A stretch of DNA of 55,425 bases, from positions 1 to 55,425 of the forward strand of contig CALCYA010000013.1 in the NCBI GenBank assembly GCA_937906165.1. The letters run 5' to 3'. This document shows, piece by piece, positions 25,011-33,518 of this stretch. Source of the stretch: an uncultured Bacteroidales bacterium (GTDB lineage Bacteria; Bacteroidota; Bacteroidia; Bacteroidales; Bacteroidaceae). The translations under genes were made by a program, and so were the position numbers. Within the stretch, counting starts at the first letter, position 1. Each line of letters begins with the position of its first letter. Under the pieces are notes generated by a model. The model saw only the letters and a list, made by a program, of their open reading frames with translations, was not told the origin of the DNA and searched no databases.

Positions 25011-26327
25011 TTACTTTATGCCTTTCAGTTTCTTTATGATTTTCATAATGTCGGTATTGTCAATGACACCATCGAATTCCTCTGCTCCCTTGCCAATTGC
25101 ATAAAGGGGAACATAAGTGCCCGAGTGATTGCCGCTTGCCCATGAGAGCAGAGCCTTGCGGTTGAGGTCATATATGGCATTGTAGGCGATCTCGCTTGCA
25201 AGGCTATTGTCTACAGTAACCTTCTCGTCAGCATTATGTTTCTTGCGTAGTGCGACTCCTATATTCTCTTTTACAAGCTCTTCGATGCGTCCCCAGGTTG
25301 TCTCCTTCTCGTCCTTGAGAATCTCAATCATCCTCTCAACGCTCACCTTTTGCGACTCAAGGGCCTTGAGATTGAGCTTGTACTCGCCGCTGTAGCCCAG
25401 TACAAGGCCGCCTGTCTCGTGGTCGGCTGTCACAATGATAAGAGTCTCGTTCTTATGTTTCTTGTAGAACTCATATGCTTCCTCAATTGCCGCATTGAAG
25501 TCAATCACCTCCTGGAACACGGTTGCACCGTCGTCGTTGTGTGCCGCATAATCAATCTTTCCGCCCTCAATCATCATGAAGAATCCCTTCTTGCTCTTCT
25601 CCTCAAGGAAATCAATTCCTGCGGCAGTTATCTGTGCAAGGGTAAGGTCATCAGCCTTGCGGTTTATTGCGTATGGGAGTTCTGTAGAGTACTCCTTCTG
25701 GAAGAGCATCATCTTCTCGGCATCATCGGCCTTTGAGAGGTAGTCCTTGTATCCGCGTGCAATGGCATAACCCTCCTTTGCGGCTCTCTTCTGTACCATT
25801 TCGAAAGTCTCCTTGCTGCCCTTTGCGTCACCGCCGGCGTAGAAGTCGTAACCTGCAGTGAATATCCAGGGTGCTATGCTGTCATAGTTGTGACGGCTGA
25901 TGTTGTGCGCATAGAATGCCGCCGGTGTCGCATGGTTGATGGGCACTGTGGTGGCAACACCGATAGCCATACCCTTTTTGGCAAGGTCAGTGGCGATGCT
26001 GTACACTGGAAGCGAGTCGCAGTCTACTCCTATGGCTGCATTGAAAGTTTTTGTGCCTGTAGAGAGCGCAGTTCCCGATGCTGCCGAGTCTGTCACACCG
26101 TTGGTCGCCGAGAATGTCGTCACGAGGGCTGTCTCGGGGAATTGTGTAAAGCAGAGCTTTTGCGGACGTCCTATTACTCCCTGAAGTTCTCCAAGGTAGA
26201 GCTCTGTACCGAGCACGTGTGACGGGCCCATTCCGTCACCGATGAAGAAGAAAATGTACTTTGGGCCTTTACCGTAACTTGTTGCTACAATAAGCAGCAG
26301 CATCAATGTTCCAAAAAGACGTTTCAT
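25011..26327 (-). CDS. Alkaline phosphatase
   Basis: The 438-residue protein of the PhoA superfamily hydrolyses phosphomonoesters in the periplasm. It starts MKRLFGTLMLLLIVATSYG (signal peptide). Active-site features: FFIGDGMGPSHV (metal Asp, residues about 26-37), TDSAASGTALSTG (nucleophile Ser, about 80-92), MMIEGGKIDYAAHNDD (metal ligands) and VTADHETGGL (metal ligands). Length is normal. It is the last gene on the minus strand before the shared terminator and lies 27 bases after the serpin gene, perhaps co-transcribed with it. I see no Pho-box-like site. Confidence 0.9.
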   Translation of the reverse strand: MKRLFGTLMLLLIVATSYGKGPKYIFFFIGDGMGPSHVLGTELYLGELQGVIGRPQKLCFTQFPETALVTTFSATNGVTDSAASGTALSTGTKTFNAAIGVDCDSLPVYSIATDLAKKGMAIGVATTVPINHATPAAFYAHNISRHNYDSIAPWIFTAGYDFYAGGDAKGSKETFEMVQKRAAKEGYAIARGYKDYLSKADDAEKMMLFQKEYSTELPYAINRKADDLTLAQITAAGIDFLEEKSKKGFFMMIEGGKIDYAAHNDDGATVFQEVIDFNAAIEEAYEFYKKHKNETLIIVTADHETGGLVLGYSGEYKLNLKALESQKVSVERMIEILKDEKETTWGRIEELVKENIGVALRKKHNADEKVTVDNSLASEIAYNAIYDLNRKALLSWASGNHSGTYVPLYAIGKGAEEFDGVIDNTDIMKIIKKLKGIK

Positions 26328-26354
26328 ACTTGTTTTGTTTAATATAAAGATGTG

Positions 26355-27587
26355 TTATTTTTCGTTGGGGTTGCCTACCATGCCTATGAAAAGAATATTC
26401 TCGGCGGCATAGTCGGTTATTATATATAAGAAAGGACGGTTGAGGTTCAGGACCTTCTTCTCCACAGGGCGTGGCATGCTTGTGAGTGCCATTGAAATTG
26501 CCGTGACGGCAGCAGCTTCTGCACCTTTTTCGTCTACACTGATATAGGTCTTCTGTATAACGTTGTCAATGTAGAGCGGTGTGTCGGATATCCCGTCAAA
26601 CTGGGCGTTGTCACTGAAGGCTCTCTCTGCACCCATTGCCTTGAGGGGCTCCTTGAGACTTGTGCTGAACTCGCTCTTGAAACGTGGCATCGAGAGGTCT
26701 ACCTCGCAAGTGGTCATCTGTTTCAGGCTGTTTCTGAAATTCCCTGCCAAGTGCTTTGACAGCTCTGCATCATCACTCTTTTCCGATGGCAATATGAGCA
26801 ACATCTGGTAACTGCCTTTAAAGGGCATTGATGCCATCTGCATGACATTGTCTTCGTAATATGATGTTTTCAATGATTGGCGCATCATAGGGACGTTGAC
26901 CTTTGTGCCGTCTTCGCATGTAAAAGGCTTATCCTCGGTGTTACCTTCGTTGAACTCCTTTCTCCATGCGCCCTTGAAATAGAGTGCGTTGAGAAGGAAC
27001 ATCCTCTGGTCCTTCTTGATCTCGTCAAGGATGGATTTTATCTTGCCGTTGGTCTTCTCGCTGCACCAGCCGTTTATTCTGCCCAGGGTGGCCTTGTTGA
27101 AAGGCACGTTCTCAACAAGAGCGTCAAAGTACTCCTTGTTGGTATTTATGAAACTCTCCTTTACATCGAGCTTTTCGTTTACCCAGATGGAGTTTGCAAT
27201 CTTTACTTCGCACTGCTCGTTGGGTGCTGTAATGTTTCCTATGAGTTCTTTGGAGCTCTTGTTGACATCCCCTGTCAACAGCATTGCGTCGTACATCTGC
27301 TCCTGCGTCTCGCCTGAAGCTCCCGCTGCAGTCATCGAAAGAGCCAACTGGGCACTCAAAGGGGAAATGCATACATTCTCCTTTTCGCTTCCGATGTTTA
27401 CCAAGGTAAATAGGGTGTTCCAGAACTCCCCTTTATCGGCAATCTCTCTTATGACTGCAGTGTACTCAGCTGTGCTGTTTGTCGTTTCTGTTCCTTTCAT
27501 GGCTGTTGCAATATTGTTCTTGCCGCTGCTGCATGATTGTAGCGCGGCAAAAGTGCATATAATTGCTGTTAGAAGGGCCTTTTTCAT
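26355..27587 (-). CDS. Serpin-family protease inhibitor (lipoprotein)
   Basis: The 410-residue precursor from the ATG at 27587 has a lipobox LQSC, so it is membrane anchored. Serpin signatures: NVCISPLSAQLALSM, NAIYFKGAW-like NALYFKGAWRKEF, and near the C-terminus the hinge DEKGAEAAAVTAIS followed by the reactive loop and NRPFLYIITD with a FIGMVGNP ending. The Gly and small residues of the hinge (E-x-G-A-E-A-A-A) are those of an inhibitory serpin. Counting from the hinge Glu as P17 puts P1-P1' at Thr-Ser; this is approximate. It presumably protects the cell from host or rival serine or cysteine proteases, as miropin does in Tannerella. Its start lies just inside the rseP stop region. Confidence 0.88.
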   Translation of the reverse strand: MKKALLTAIICTFAALQSCSSGKNNIATAMKGTETTNSTAEYTAVIREIADKGEFWNTLFTLVNIGSEKENVCISPLSAQLALSMTAAGASGETQEQMYDAMLLTGDVNKSSKELIGNITAPNEQCEVKIANSIWVNEKLDVKESFINTNKEYFDALVENVPFNKATLGRINGWCSEKTNGKIKSILDEIKKDQRMFLLNALYFKGAWRKEFNEGNTEDKPFTCEDGTKVNVPMMRQSLKTSYYEDNVMQMASMPFKGSYQMLLILPSEKSDDAELSKHLAGNFRNSLKQMTTCEVDLSMPRFKSEFSTSLKEPLKAMGAERAFSDNAQFDGISDTPLYIDNVIQKTYISVDEKGAEAAAVTAISMALTSMPRPVEKKVLNLNRPFLYIITDYAAENILFIGMVGNPNEK

Positions 27588-27591
27588 CTGT

Positions 27592-28935
27592 TTAGAATAC
27601 AAATCTTGTCAAGTCGTTGTACATTGCCAGAACGAAAAGTCCGAGTATTATGAGCATTCCCACCATCTGTGCGCGCTCCATGAACTTGTCGCTCGGTTGT
27701 TTGCCTGTAATCATCTCTGCAATCAGGAACAGTGCGTGTCCGCCGTCAAGAGCCGGAATGGGCAGTATGTTCATGAAAGCGAGGATTATAGAGAGGAATG
27801 CTGTCATCAGCCAGAACTCGTGCCAATCCCACTCGGCAGGGAACAGACTGCCGATAGATGCGAACATGCCCACTGACTTTGCACCATCGGCCGAGAATAC
27901 GTACTGGAAGTCGCTCACATAGCTGCGTAATACATCAAGGCCGAATGATACTCCGGCTGGGAACGATGCAAAGAAACCGTACTCGTTGTGTACAAGAGGG
28001 TAGTCGTTGCCCTGTGAATACACTCCTAGCTGCAGAGTGTCTGCACCGTTTGTCTGTGCTGTGAGTGCAGCGGGCTCTCCGCGCATAACCTCTATACTGA
28101 AATTCTCTTTTTTTGCTTTGCTTATTTTGTCGAGTGCAATGGCTATTTGCGACCATGAAGTGATTTTCTCGCCGTCAATTGAGAGAATGCTGTCACCTGC
28201 CAGCAAGCCTGCTCTCTGTGCAATGCTTCCTGCTGCAATGCTGTCAACGACAGGCTTGGTACGCATGCGCATGAACTGTCCTCCCTTGTTCATATTGAGG
28301 AGGCCCAAGGTGTCGGGGATTCTCACGGCAACCTCCTTGCCGTTACGCAAGACGGTAACCTCGCTGGCATCGCACACACTGCGGAAAATGTTTGTGCCGC
28401 GTACCTTGTCAAGGTAGAGTTCATGTGCCTCTTCGCCGTCGAATTTTATAATCTTGTCGCCGTCCTGGAAACCTATCTGCTGTGCTGTCTGGCTGAACTC
28501 GAAACCGTTGTCCATTTTGTGCAGGTCAACATAATATTCACCCCAGGTGAAAAGCACCATAGAGTAGATGAGGACTGCAAGGATAAGGTTGAACATGACA
28601 CCGCCGACAATAATGAGCAGTCTCTGCCATGCCGGCTTTGAACGGTATTCCCAGGGCTGTGCCGGCTGTTTCATCTGCTCGGTGTCCATTGACTCGTCAA
28701 TCATTCCGGCAATCTTGCAGTAGCCGCCGAGGGGTACCCACCCCACACCATACTCTGTATCGCTGTTCTTTGGTTTCCACTTAAAGAGTGAGAATTTCCA
28801 GTCGAAGAAAAGGTAGAATTTCTCAACTCTAACCTTGAATATCCTTGCAAATAAAAAGTGTCCGAACTCGTGAATAAGCACCAGCAGGCTCAATGCCATA
28901 ATGAGCTGCAGTGCGCGTATAAAAAATATTTCCAT
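27592..28935 (-). CDS. rseP: Site-2 membrane metalloprotease RseP
   Basis: A 447-residue M50 protease that cuts transmembrane segments, classically of anti-sigma factors. The zinc motif HEFGH stands near residue 22 in the first span, the PDZ region has SIAQRAGLLAGDSILSIDGEKI (about 234-255), and the C-terminal LDGG motif (PIPALDGGHALF, near 395) supplies the third ligand. Membrane spans are where expected. It is placed 33 bases after dxr, a widespread Bacteroidetes pairing. The regulated anti-sigma factor is not in this window. Confidence 0.92.
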   Translation of the reverse strand: MEIFFIRALQLIMALSLLVLIHEFGHFLFARIFKVRVEKFYLFFDWKFSLFKWKPKNSDTEYGVGWVPLGGYCKIAGMIDESMDTEQMKQPAQPWEYRSKPAWQRLLIIVGGVMFNLILAVLIYSMVLFTWGEYYVDLHKMDNGFEFSQTAQQIGFQDGDKIIKFDGEEAHELYLDKVRGTNIFRSVCDASEVTVLRNGKEVAVRIPDTLGLLNMNKGGQFMRMRTKPVVDSIAAGSIAQRAGLLAGDSILSIDGEKITSWSQIAIALDKISKAKKENFSIEVMRGEPAALTAQTNGADTLQLGVYSQGNDYPLVHNEYGFFASFPAGVSFGLDVLRSYVSDFQYVFSADGAKSVGMFASIGSLFPAEWDWHEFWLMTAFLSIILAFMNILPIPALDGGHALFLIAEMITGKQPSDKFMERAQMVGMLIILGLFVLAMYNDLTRFVF

Positions 28936-28968
28936 TTTCTGTTATAGTATGATTTTGTTTATGTTCTG

Positions 28969-30129
28969 TTATACCCACTCGCTTACCATCCTACGTACCT
29001 CCTTGTCGGTTTCAAGGTAATCCTCAAGTGTGGGTTTAAGTATGTAAGTTGTACTCTGCATTGCGCGCTCTATGAGCTTAGGCATGTCGGTGAAGCCGAT
29101 GCGGTCATTAAGGAACGCTGCAACACATATCTCGTTCGCTGCGTTTACTACGCAAGGCATGTTTCCCCCATGTGACAAGGCTGTATATGCATGTTGCAGG
29201 TTGGGAAAGATCTCAAGGTCGGGTGTCTCGAAGGTGAGTTCCTTGAGGGTTGTCCAGTCGATGCGGCTGAACGATGAGTTCAGACGTCTGGGGTAGGTGA
29301 GCGCGTACATGATAGGCAAGCGCATGTCTGGCGTTCCCAACTGTGCCTTTATTGCACCGTCCTCGAACTGCACCATAGAGTGGATGACCGACTGTGGGTG
29401 TACAACAACCTCAATATCCTCGGCTCCAACGCCGAACAGCCATTTGGCTTCCATTACCTCAAAGCCCTTGTTCATCATAGTGGCGGAGTCAATGGTAATC
29501 TTTGCTCCCATGCTCCAATTGGGGTGCTTTAGGGCCTGCTCTTTTGTCACATGCTCCAGCTGCTCCTTGGTGAATGTGCGGAAGGGACCTCCCGAAGCGG
29601 TAAGGATGAGCTTTTCAACCTTGTTGTGCATCTCTCCTGCAAGGCATTGGAAAATGGCCGAGTGCTCCGAATCGACAGGCAATATCGGTGTCTTGTATTC
29701 GTTTGCGAGTGCATTTATCAGTTCACCGGCAACAACCATTGTCTCCTTGTTGGCAAGAGCAATCGCCTTTCCTGCTTTTATGGCATTTATGGTGGGGCGT
29801 AGTCCCGAGAAACCTACCATTGCAGTGACTACAATATCTATGGGCGCCGATTCTACGATCTGGCAGATAGCCTCATAACCGCCGTATGTCTTTATAGGCA
29901 GGTCGCTCAGTGCCTCCTTCAGCTTTGGGTATTTTGTCTCGTCGGCAATGACCACTGCCTCAGGCATGAATTTACGTGCCTGGGCGATGAGGTCATCTAC
30001 ACGTGTACCGGCTGTTATCGCGTAGACTTCGAAACATTCGGGATGTTCCTCGACAACCTGCAATGTCTGTGTTCCGATAGAACCGGTGGAGCCTAAAATT
30101 GCAAGCTGTCTCTTTCTGTTGTTCTCCAT
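28969..30129 (-). CDS. dxr: 1-deoxy-D-xylulose 5-phosphate reductoisomerase
   Basis: The 386-residue enzyme makes MEP in isoprenoid synthesis, feeding undecaprenyl phosphate and quinones. The NADPH motif GSTGSIGTQTL is at residues about 13-23; LANKETMVVAGE and PVDSEHSAIFQCL are the substrate and metal segments, with TASGGPFR nearby. All usual catalytic positions appear present, so it should be sensitive to fosmidomycin-type inhibition by family. It lies 54 bases downstream of the M23-family gene and 33 before rseP. Confidence 0.95.
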   Translation of the reverse strand: MENNRKRQLAILGSTGSIGTQTLQVVEEHPECFEVYAITAGTRVDDLIAQARKFMPEAVVIADETKYPKLKEALSDLPIKTYGGYEAICQIVESAPIDIVVTAMVGFSGLRPTINAIKAGKAIALANKETMVVAGELINALANEYKTPILPVDSEHSAIFQCLAGEMHNKVEKLILTASGGPFRTFTKEQLEHVTKEQALKHPNWSMGAKITIDSATMMNKGFEVMEAKWLFGVGAEDIEVVVHPQSVIHSMVQFEDGAIKAQLGTPDMRLPIMYALTYPRRLNSSFSRIDWTTLKELTFETPDLEIFPNLQHAYTALSHGGNMPCVVNAANEICVAAFLNDRIGFTDMPKLIERAMQSTTYILKPTLEDYLETDKEVRRMVSEWV

Positions 30130-30183
30130 ATATGATTTTATATTTTTCGGTTTTCTCCTGTTTGTCTCTTTCTTGCGGCTAAA

Positions 30184-31041
30184 TCAGAACGCAATGTATG
30201 TGTTCGGGTCAAGCGGTTTGCCTCTATGCCAAAGTTCAAGGTGAAGATACTCTTTCTTCTCCTCATTGCCGTCGAGCAATCCGTCGCTCAATGTTCCTAT
30301 GGCCTCGCCTCCCACGACCTTGTCACCCACTTTCTTGAGCAGGCGGTAGCAACTGCGGTATATGGAAATCATATTTTCGCGGTGCTGTATGGCAATGGTG
30401 TAGCCGTCGTTTGCGGTATAGTCACTAAATACAACCACTCCGTCATGTATTGCAAGTACATTCTCACCAGGAACTTCTGCAATGTCTACACCATAATGGC
30501 TGTTGCTTACATCGAAGCGGCGTATGATTTCACCTTGAGTAGGGCGGAAGAGGTTCAGCCCCTGAAGCTCTGCGACGTTCGTAGCCTGTGAGGTGATGTT
30601 GTATTTCTCTCTCTCCTCCCACTCCTGCTCAAACTGTTCCTCAAGTGCAGTCTTTTCAACAGAAAAGGAGTCGGCGTATATCGGCTGTGGCGAGTTCTTT
30701 ATAGAATCGGTAGAGATGTCGCCGCTCAGGATGGCTGTGATATTTGCCAGATAGCGGTCGCGCTTCTCAACTTCGTTGATGAGCGAGTCGATGCGTATGT
30801 TGTTGCTTATGAACTCGGCTTTGGTTGTCTCGCTTACGTAGCCGGGCAGCAGGCTGCCTACAGGAGTGAATACAACCACAAGATATAGCACTCCGGCAAC
30901 GAGGATAAATGAGAAGAACAGTGACAGAATCACCCACACTGGTGATATGTAGAAACCGAGCACATTCTTCAGTTTGTTCTCGTTGTGGATGGTCAGCCTG
31001 TATTTGCGCCTGAACCTGTTCTTTTTAGTGTCGTTTTTCAT
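30184..31041 (-). CDS. M23/LytM-domain membrane protein, active site degenerate
   Basis: From the ATG at 31041 the product is 285 residues: a basic cytoplasmic N-terminus, one span (residues about 34-58), a coiled-coil-like stalk, and a LytM domain from about 163. His182 and Asp186 (SHYGVD) keep the HxxxD metal motif and His267 keeps the second histidine of the usual HxH motif, but the first is Tyr265 (EYLHLE), and the YxHL segment reads YRSC. It may therefore be a non-hydrolytic LytM factor such as EnvC/NlpD, activating another enzyme. The upstream start at 31086 would overlap rimM and was rejected; the chosen ATG is 13 bases after the rimM stop. Confidence 0.75.
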   Translation of the reverse strand: MKNDTKKNRFRRKYRLTIHNENKLKNVLGFYISPVWVILSLFFSFILVAGVLYLVVVFTPVGSLLPGYVSETTKAEFISNNIRIDSLINEVEKRDRYLANITAILSGDISTDSIKNSPQPIYADSFSVEKTALEEQFEQEWEEREKYNITSQATNVAELQGLNLFRPTQGEIIRRFDVSNSHYGVDIAEVPGENVLAIHDGVVVFSDYTANDGYTIAIQHRENMISIYRSCYRLLKKVGDKVVGGEAIGTLSDGLLDGNEEKKEYLHLELWHRGKPLDPNTYIAF

Positions 31042-31054
31042 CCTTAATCCGTAT

Positions 31055-31564
31055 TTAAAGCGATACCAGCCCCTCCGGGAGGTCAAAAATTATCTCCTTG
31101 TTGTCGTTGTCTATCCCCACAATCATCTCTTCCTGTGCAGGGACGAGAACCTCCTCGCCGTCGTTGTCAATCACGAAAAGCGTGTTTATGGTGCTGTCGT
31201 CAACATCAATGATTTCGCCAATCTCGCCCAATGTCTCGTCAACGGCAATGAATCCCTTGAAATAGCTCCATGACATCACTTCGCTCTGTTCGGTCCACTC
31301 TTTGGGGATGTAGGCATCGCGGTTGGTGAGGTAACGCACCTCTTCGGCACTCTCCATGCGCTCAATCTTTACTATGAGCGTGTCGCTGTTCTTTGTGCGA
31401 CGTGACTCGAAGAAGAACGGCACCAGTATGCCGTCAATCTCGCACGCCACAAAGTCGCAGTCGTCGCCAAGGACAATGCTGTCACCCTCAAGTCCTATTT
31501 CCCCTTTTGTGCCGTGAGGCTTCAGGAACTTGCCAAAGTATACAAAGTCTTCCTTTTTCAGCAT
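31055..31564 (-). CDS. rimM: 16S rRNA processing protein RimM
   Basis: The 169-residue protein assists maturation of the 30S head with uS19. The N-terminal RimM domain has GKFLKPHGTKGEI (residues about 10-22), and the C-terminal PRC-barrel domain has VDDSTINTLFVIDNDGEEVLVPAQEEMI, both characteristic. Length is standard. It is not next to rpsP/trmD as in E. coli; here it follows murA by eight bases in a mixed envelope/translation operon. Confidence 0.92.
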   Translation of the reverse strand: MLKKEDFVYFGKFLKPHGTKGEIGLEGDSIVLGDDCDFVACEIDGILVPFFFESRRTKNSDTLIVKIERMESAEEVRYLTNRDAYIPKEWTEQSEVMSWSYFKGFIAVDETLGEIGEIIDVDDSTINTLFVIDNDGEEVLVPAQEEMIVGIDNDNKEIIFDLPEGLVSL

Positions 31565-31572
31565 ACGCTTGA

Positions 31573-32877
31573 TTATGAACGGGTTATTTTTGCGCCAATC
31601 TGGTTCAGTCTCTCTTCAAGGTTCTGATAACCGCGGTCAATCTGCTCGATGTTGTCGATGCGGCTTATGCCGTCGGCACTCATCGCAGCAATAAGCAGTG
31701 CGATACCGGCTCTGATGTCGGGCGAGCTCATTGCGCGCGGCTTCAGTGTGAAACGCCTGTCATGTCCTATGACCACTGCCCTATGCGGGTCGCATAGTAT
31801 AATCTGTGCTCCCATGTCAATTAGCTTGTCGACGAAGAAGAGGCGGCTCTCGAACATCTTCTGGTGAATGAGCACGCTGCCTTTTGCCTGTATGGCTGTC
31901 ACGAGAAGAACGCTCAGGAGGTCAGGAGTCAATCCCGGCCACGGCGCATCGCTTATGTTCATGATTGAACCGTCGATGAACGAGTCAATCTCATAATGTT
32001 CTTGAGCCGGGATAAAGATATCGTCACCTCTCTGCTCGAACTTTATTCCCAATTTGCGGAAACTGTCGGGGATGATGCCAAGATTCTCGAACGATACATC
32101 CTTTATGGTGAGCTCGCTCTGGGTCATGGCTGCCATTCCGATGAAACTGCCCACCTCAATCATGTCGGGCAGTGCACGATGTGTGCATCCGCAAAGTTCT
32201 TTCACGCCCTCAATGGTGATGAGGTTGCTTGCTATGCCCGATATCTTCGCTCCCATCTTGTTGAGCATGCGGCACAGCTGCTGTATGTAGGGTTCGCAGG
32301 CAGCGTTGTATATTACGGTCTTGCCCTCGGCAAGTACAGCGGCCATGATTATATTGGCTGTTCCGGTTACCGAGGCCTCGTCGAGCAGCATCGGACATCC
32401 TTTCAGTTTCTTTGCGCTCATGCGGTAAACCCTCTTGTCGGTATCGAAAGAGAACTCTGCGCCAAGTTTCTGCAAACCTATGATGTGTGTGTCGAGCCTG
32501 CGGCGTCCTATCTTGTCGCCTCCCGGTTCAGACATGGTCGCCTTGCCGAATCTTCCCATTAGCGGTCCTATGAACATCACCGAGCCTCTCAGGCGTGCAC
32601 AGCCGTTGATATACTCTTCGCTCTCGATGTAGTCAAGGTTGATGTTGTTGGCCTGGAATGTGTAGCAGCCCACGCCGTTACGTGTCACCGATACACCCAT
32701 GTTCATGAGTTGGCTGATGAGGTTGTTCACGTCGGCAATGTCGGGTATGTTCTCAATCGTCACCTTCTCGCTTGTGAGCAGTGTGGCGCATATCTCCTGC
32801 AGAACCTCATTCTTTGCCCCCTGTGGGGTGATACTTCCGTTGAGTCTGTGTCCTCCTTCAATTATGAATGATGCCAT
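31573..32877 (-). CDS. murA: UDP-N-acetylglucosamine 1-carboxyvinyltransferase, Asp in place of active-site Cys
   Basis: The 434-residue enzyme transfers enolpyruvate from PEP to UDP-GlcNAc, the committed step of peptidoglycan synthesis. KNEV at residues 22-25 supplies the conserved Lys-Asn pair. In the catalytic loop the usual PGGC reads PGGDKIGRRR, with Asp121 at the place of E. coli Cys115; the downstream Arg (126) is kept. In other bacteria (for example Mycobacterium and Chlamydia) Cys-to-Asp keeps activity and gives fosfomycin resistance. It lies six bases after the DUF4290 gene and eight before rimM. Confidence 0.93.
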   Translation of the reverse strand: MASFIIEGGHRLNGSITPQGAKNEVLQEICATLLTSEKVTIENIPDIADVNNLISQLMNMGVSVTRNGVGCYTFQANNINLDYIESEEYINGCARLRGSVMFIGPLMGRFGKATMSEPGGDKIGRRRLDTHIIGLQKLGAEFSFDTDKRVYRMSAKKLKGCPMLLDEASVTGTANIIMAAVLAEGKTVIYNAACEPYIQQLCRMLNKMGAKISGIASNLITIEGVKELCGCTHRALPDMIEVGSFIGMAAMTQSELTIKDVSFENLGIIPDSFRKLGIKFEQRGDDIFIPAQEHYEIDSFIDGSIMNISDAPWPGLTPDLLSVLLVTAIQAKGSVLIHQKMFESRLFFVDKLIDMGAQIILCDPHRAVVIGHDRRFTLKPRAMSSPDIRAGIALLIAAMSADGISRIDNIEQIDRGYQNLEERLNQIGAKITRS

Positions 32878-32883
32878 AGTGTG

Positions 32884-33501
32884 TCAGAATTTGCGTTTGA
32901 ACTGTTTCTTTACTCCCATTGTGCGCTTGCCGTTATTGTTGCCGCCGTTGCGCTGGTTGTTGTTCGGGTAAATCCTTATCTCCTTGTCGGTAATGTCTAT
33001 AGCGCCTTTTGTGTATATGCGCAGGTCATCGAATATTTTCTTGTCCTCCACGCCCTCCTTGTTCCAGGCGATGTGGTTCTTCTTCATCTGTATTGCGATG
33101 AGTTCAATGAGCTGGTCGCGTTCCTCGCCCTCGGGAAGGGTGCAGGCATGTGCAATCATCTCTTCCACGATGCGTCCGTAGTGGCGGTTCTTTATCTCGC
33201 CTGTCTGGTAGGGGACTTTTTCGGGTGCAACGTGGAACTCCTCTTTCTTGATTACCTCGAACGGGTAGTCGATGTCGAGCGAGAAGTCGGACATTATAGC
33301 CAGGTGGTCCCACAGCTTGCGCTCATAGTCGGGCAGGTTGCGGGTGTTGGGGAACATGCTTCCCATTATCTCCACAATGGTGGCTGCACATAGCTGCCTC
33401 TCCTCGCGGTCCTCGATGGTGAGCGCGTGGTCTACCATCTTCTGCACCGAACGTCCATACTCGGGCAGGGGCAATTTCTTCTGTTTGGTATTATATTCCA
33501 T
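32884..33501 (-). CDS. DUF4290 family protein
   Basis: The 205-residue protein (MEYNTKQKKLPLPEYGR; a further ATG stands one codon upstream at 33504) matches the Bacteroidetes-specific DUF4290 family by its opening and by EDREERQLCAATIVEIMGSM. It is soluble and helical, without signal peptide. The last 26 residues are a basic, Asn/Gly-rich tail (NNNQRNGGNNNGKR and VKKQFKRKF), like that of the PSP1 protein at 2610. No function is established. Its conserved position directly before murA and after tsaB suggests a housekeeping role. Confidence 0.8.
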   Translation of the reverse strand: MEYNTKQKKLPLPEYGRSVQKMVDHALTIEDREERQLCAATIVEIMGSMFPNTRNLPDYERKLWDHLAIMSDFSLDIDYPFEVIKKEEFHVAPEKVPYQTGEIKNRHYGRIVEEMIAHACTLPEGEERDQLIELIAIQMKKNHIAWNKEGVEDKKIFDDLRIYTKGAIDITDKEIRIYPNNNQRNGGNNNGKRTMGVKKQFKRKF

Positions 33502-33518
33502 CATTGTCGTATGCGGTT

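Noticed and set aside
31012..31086. Upstream extension of the M23 gene to 31086
   Set aside because: It would overlap the rimM coding region and has no family support; the ATG at 31041 is preferred.
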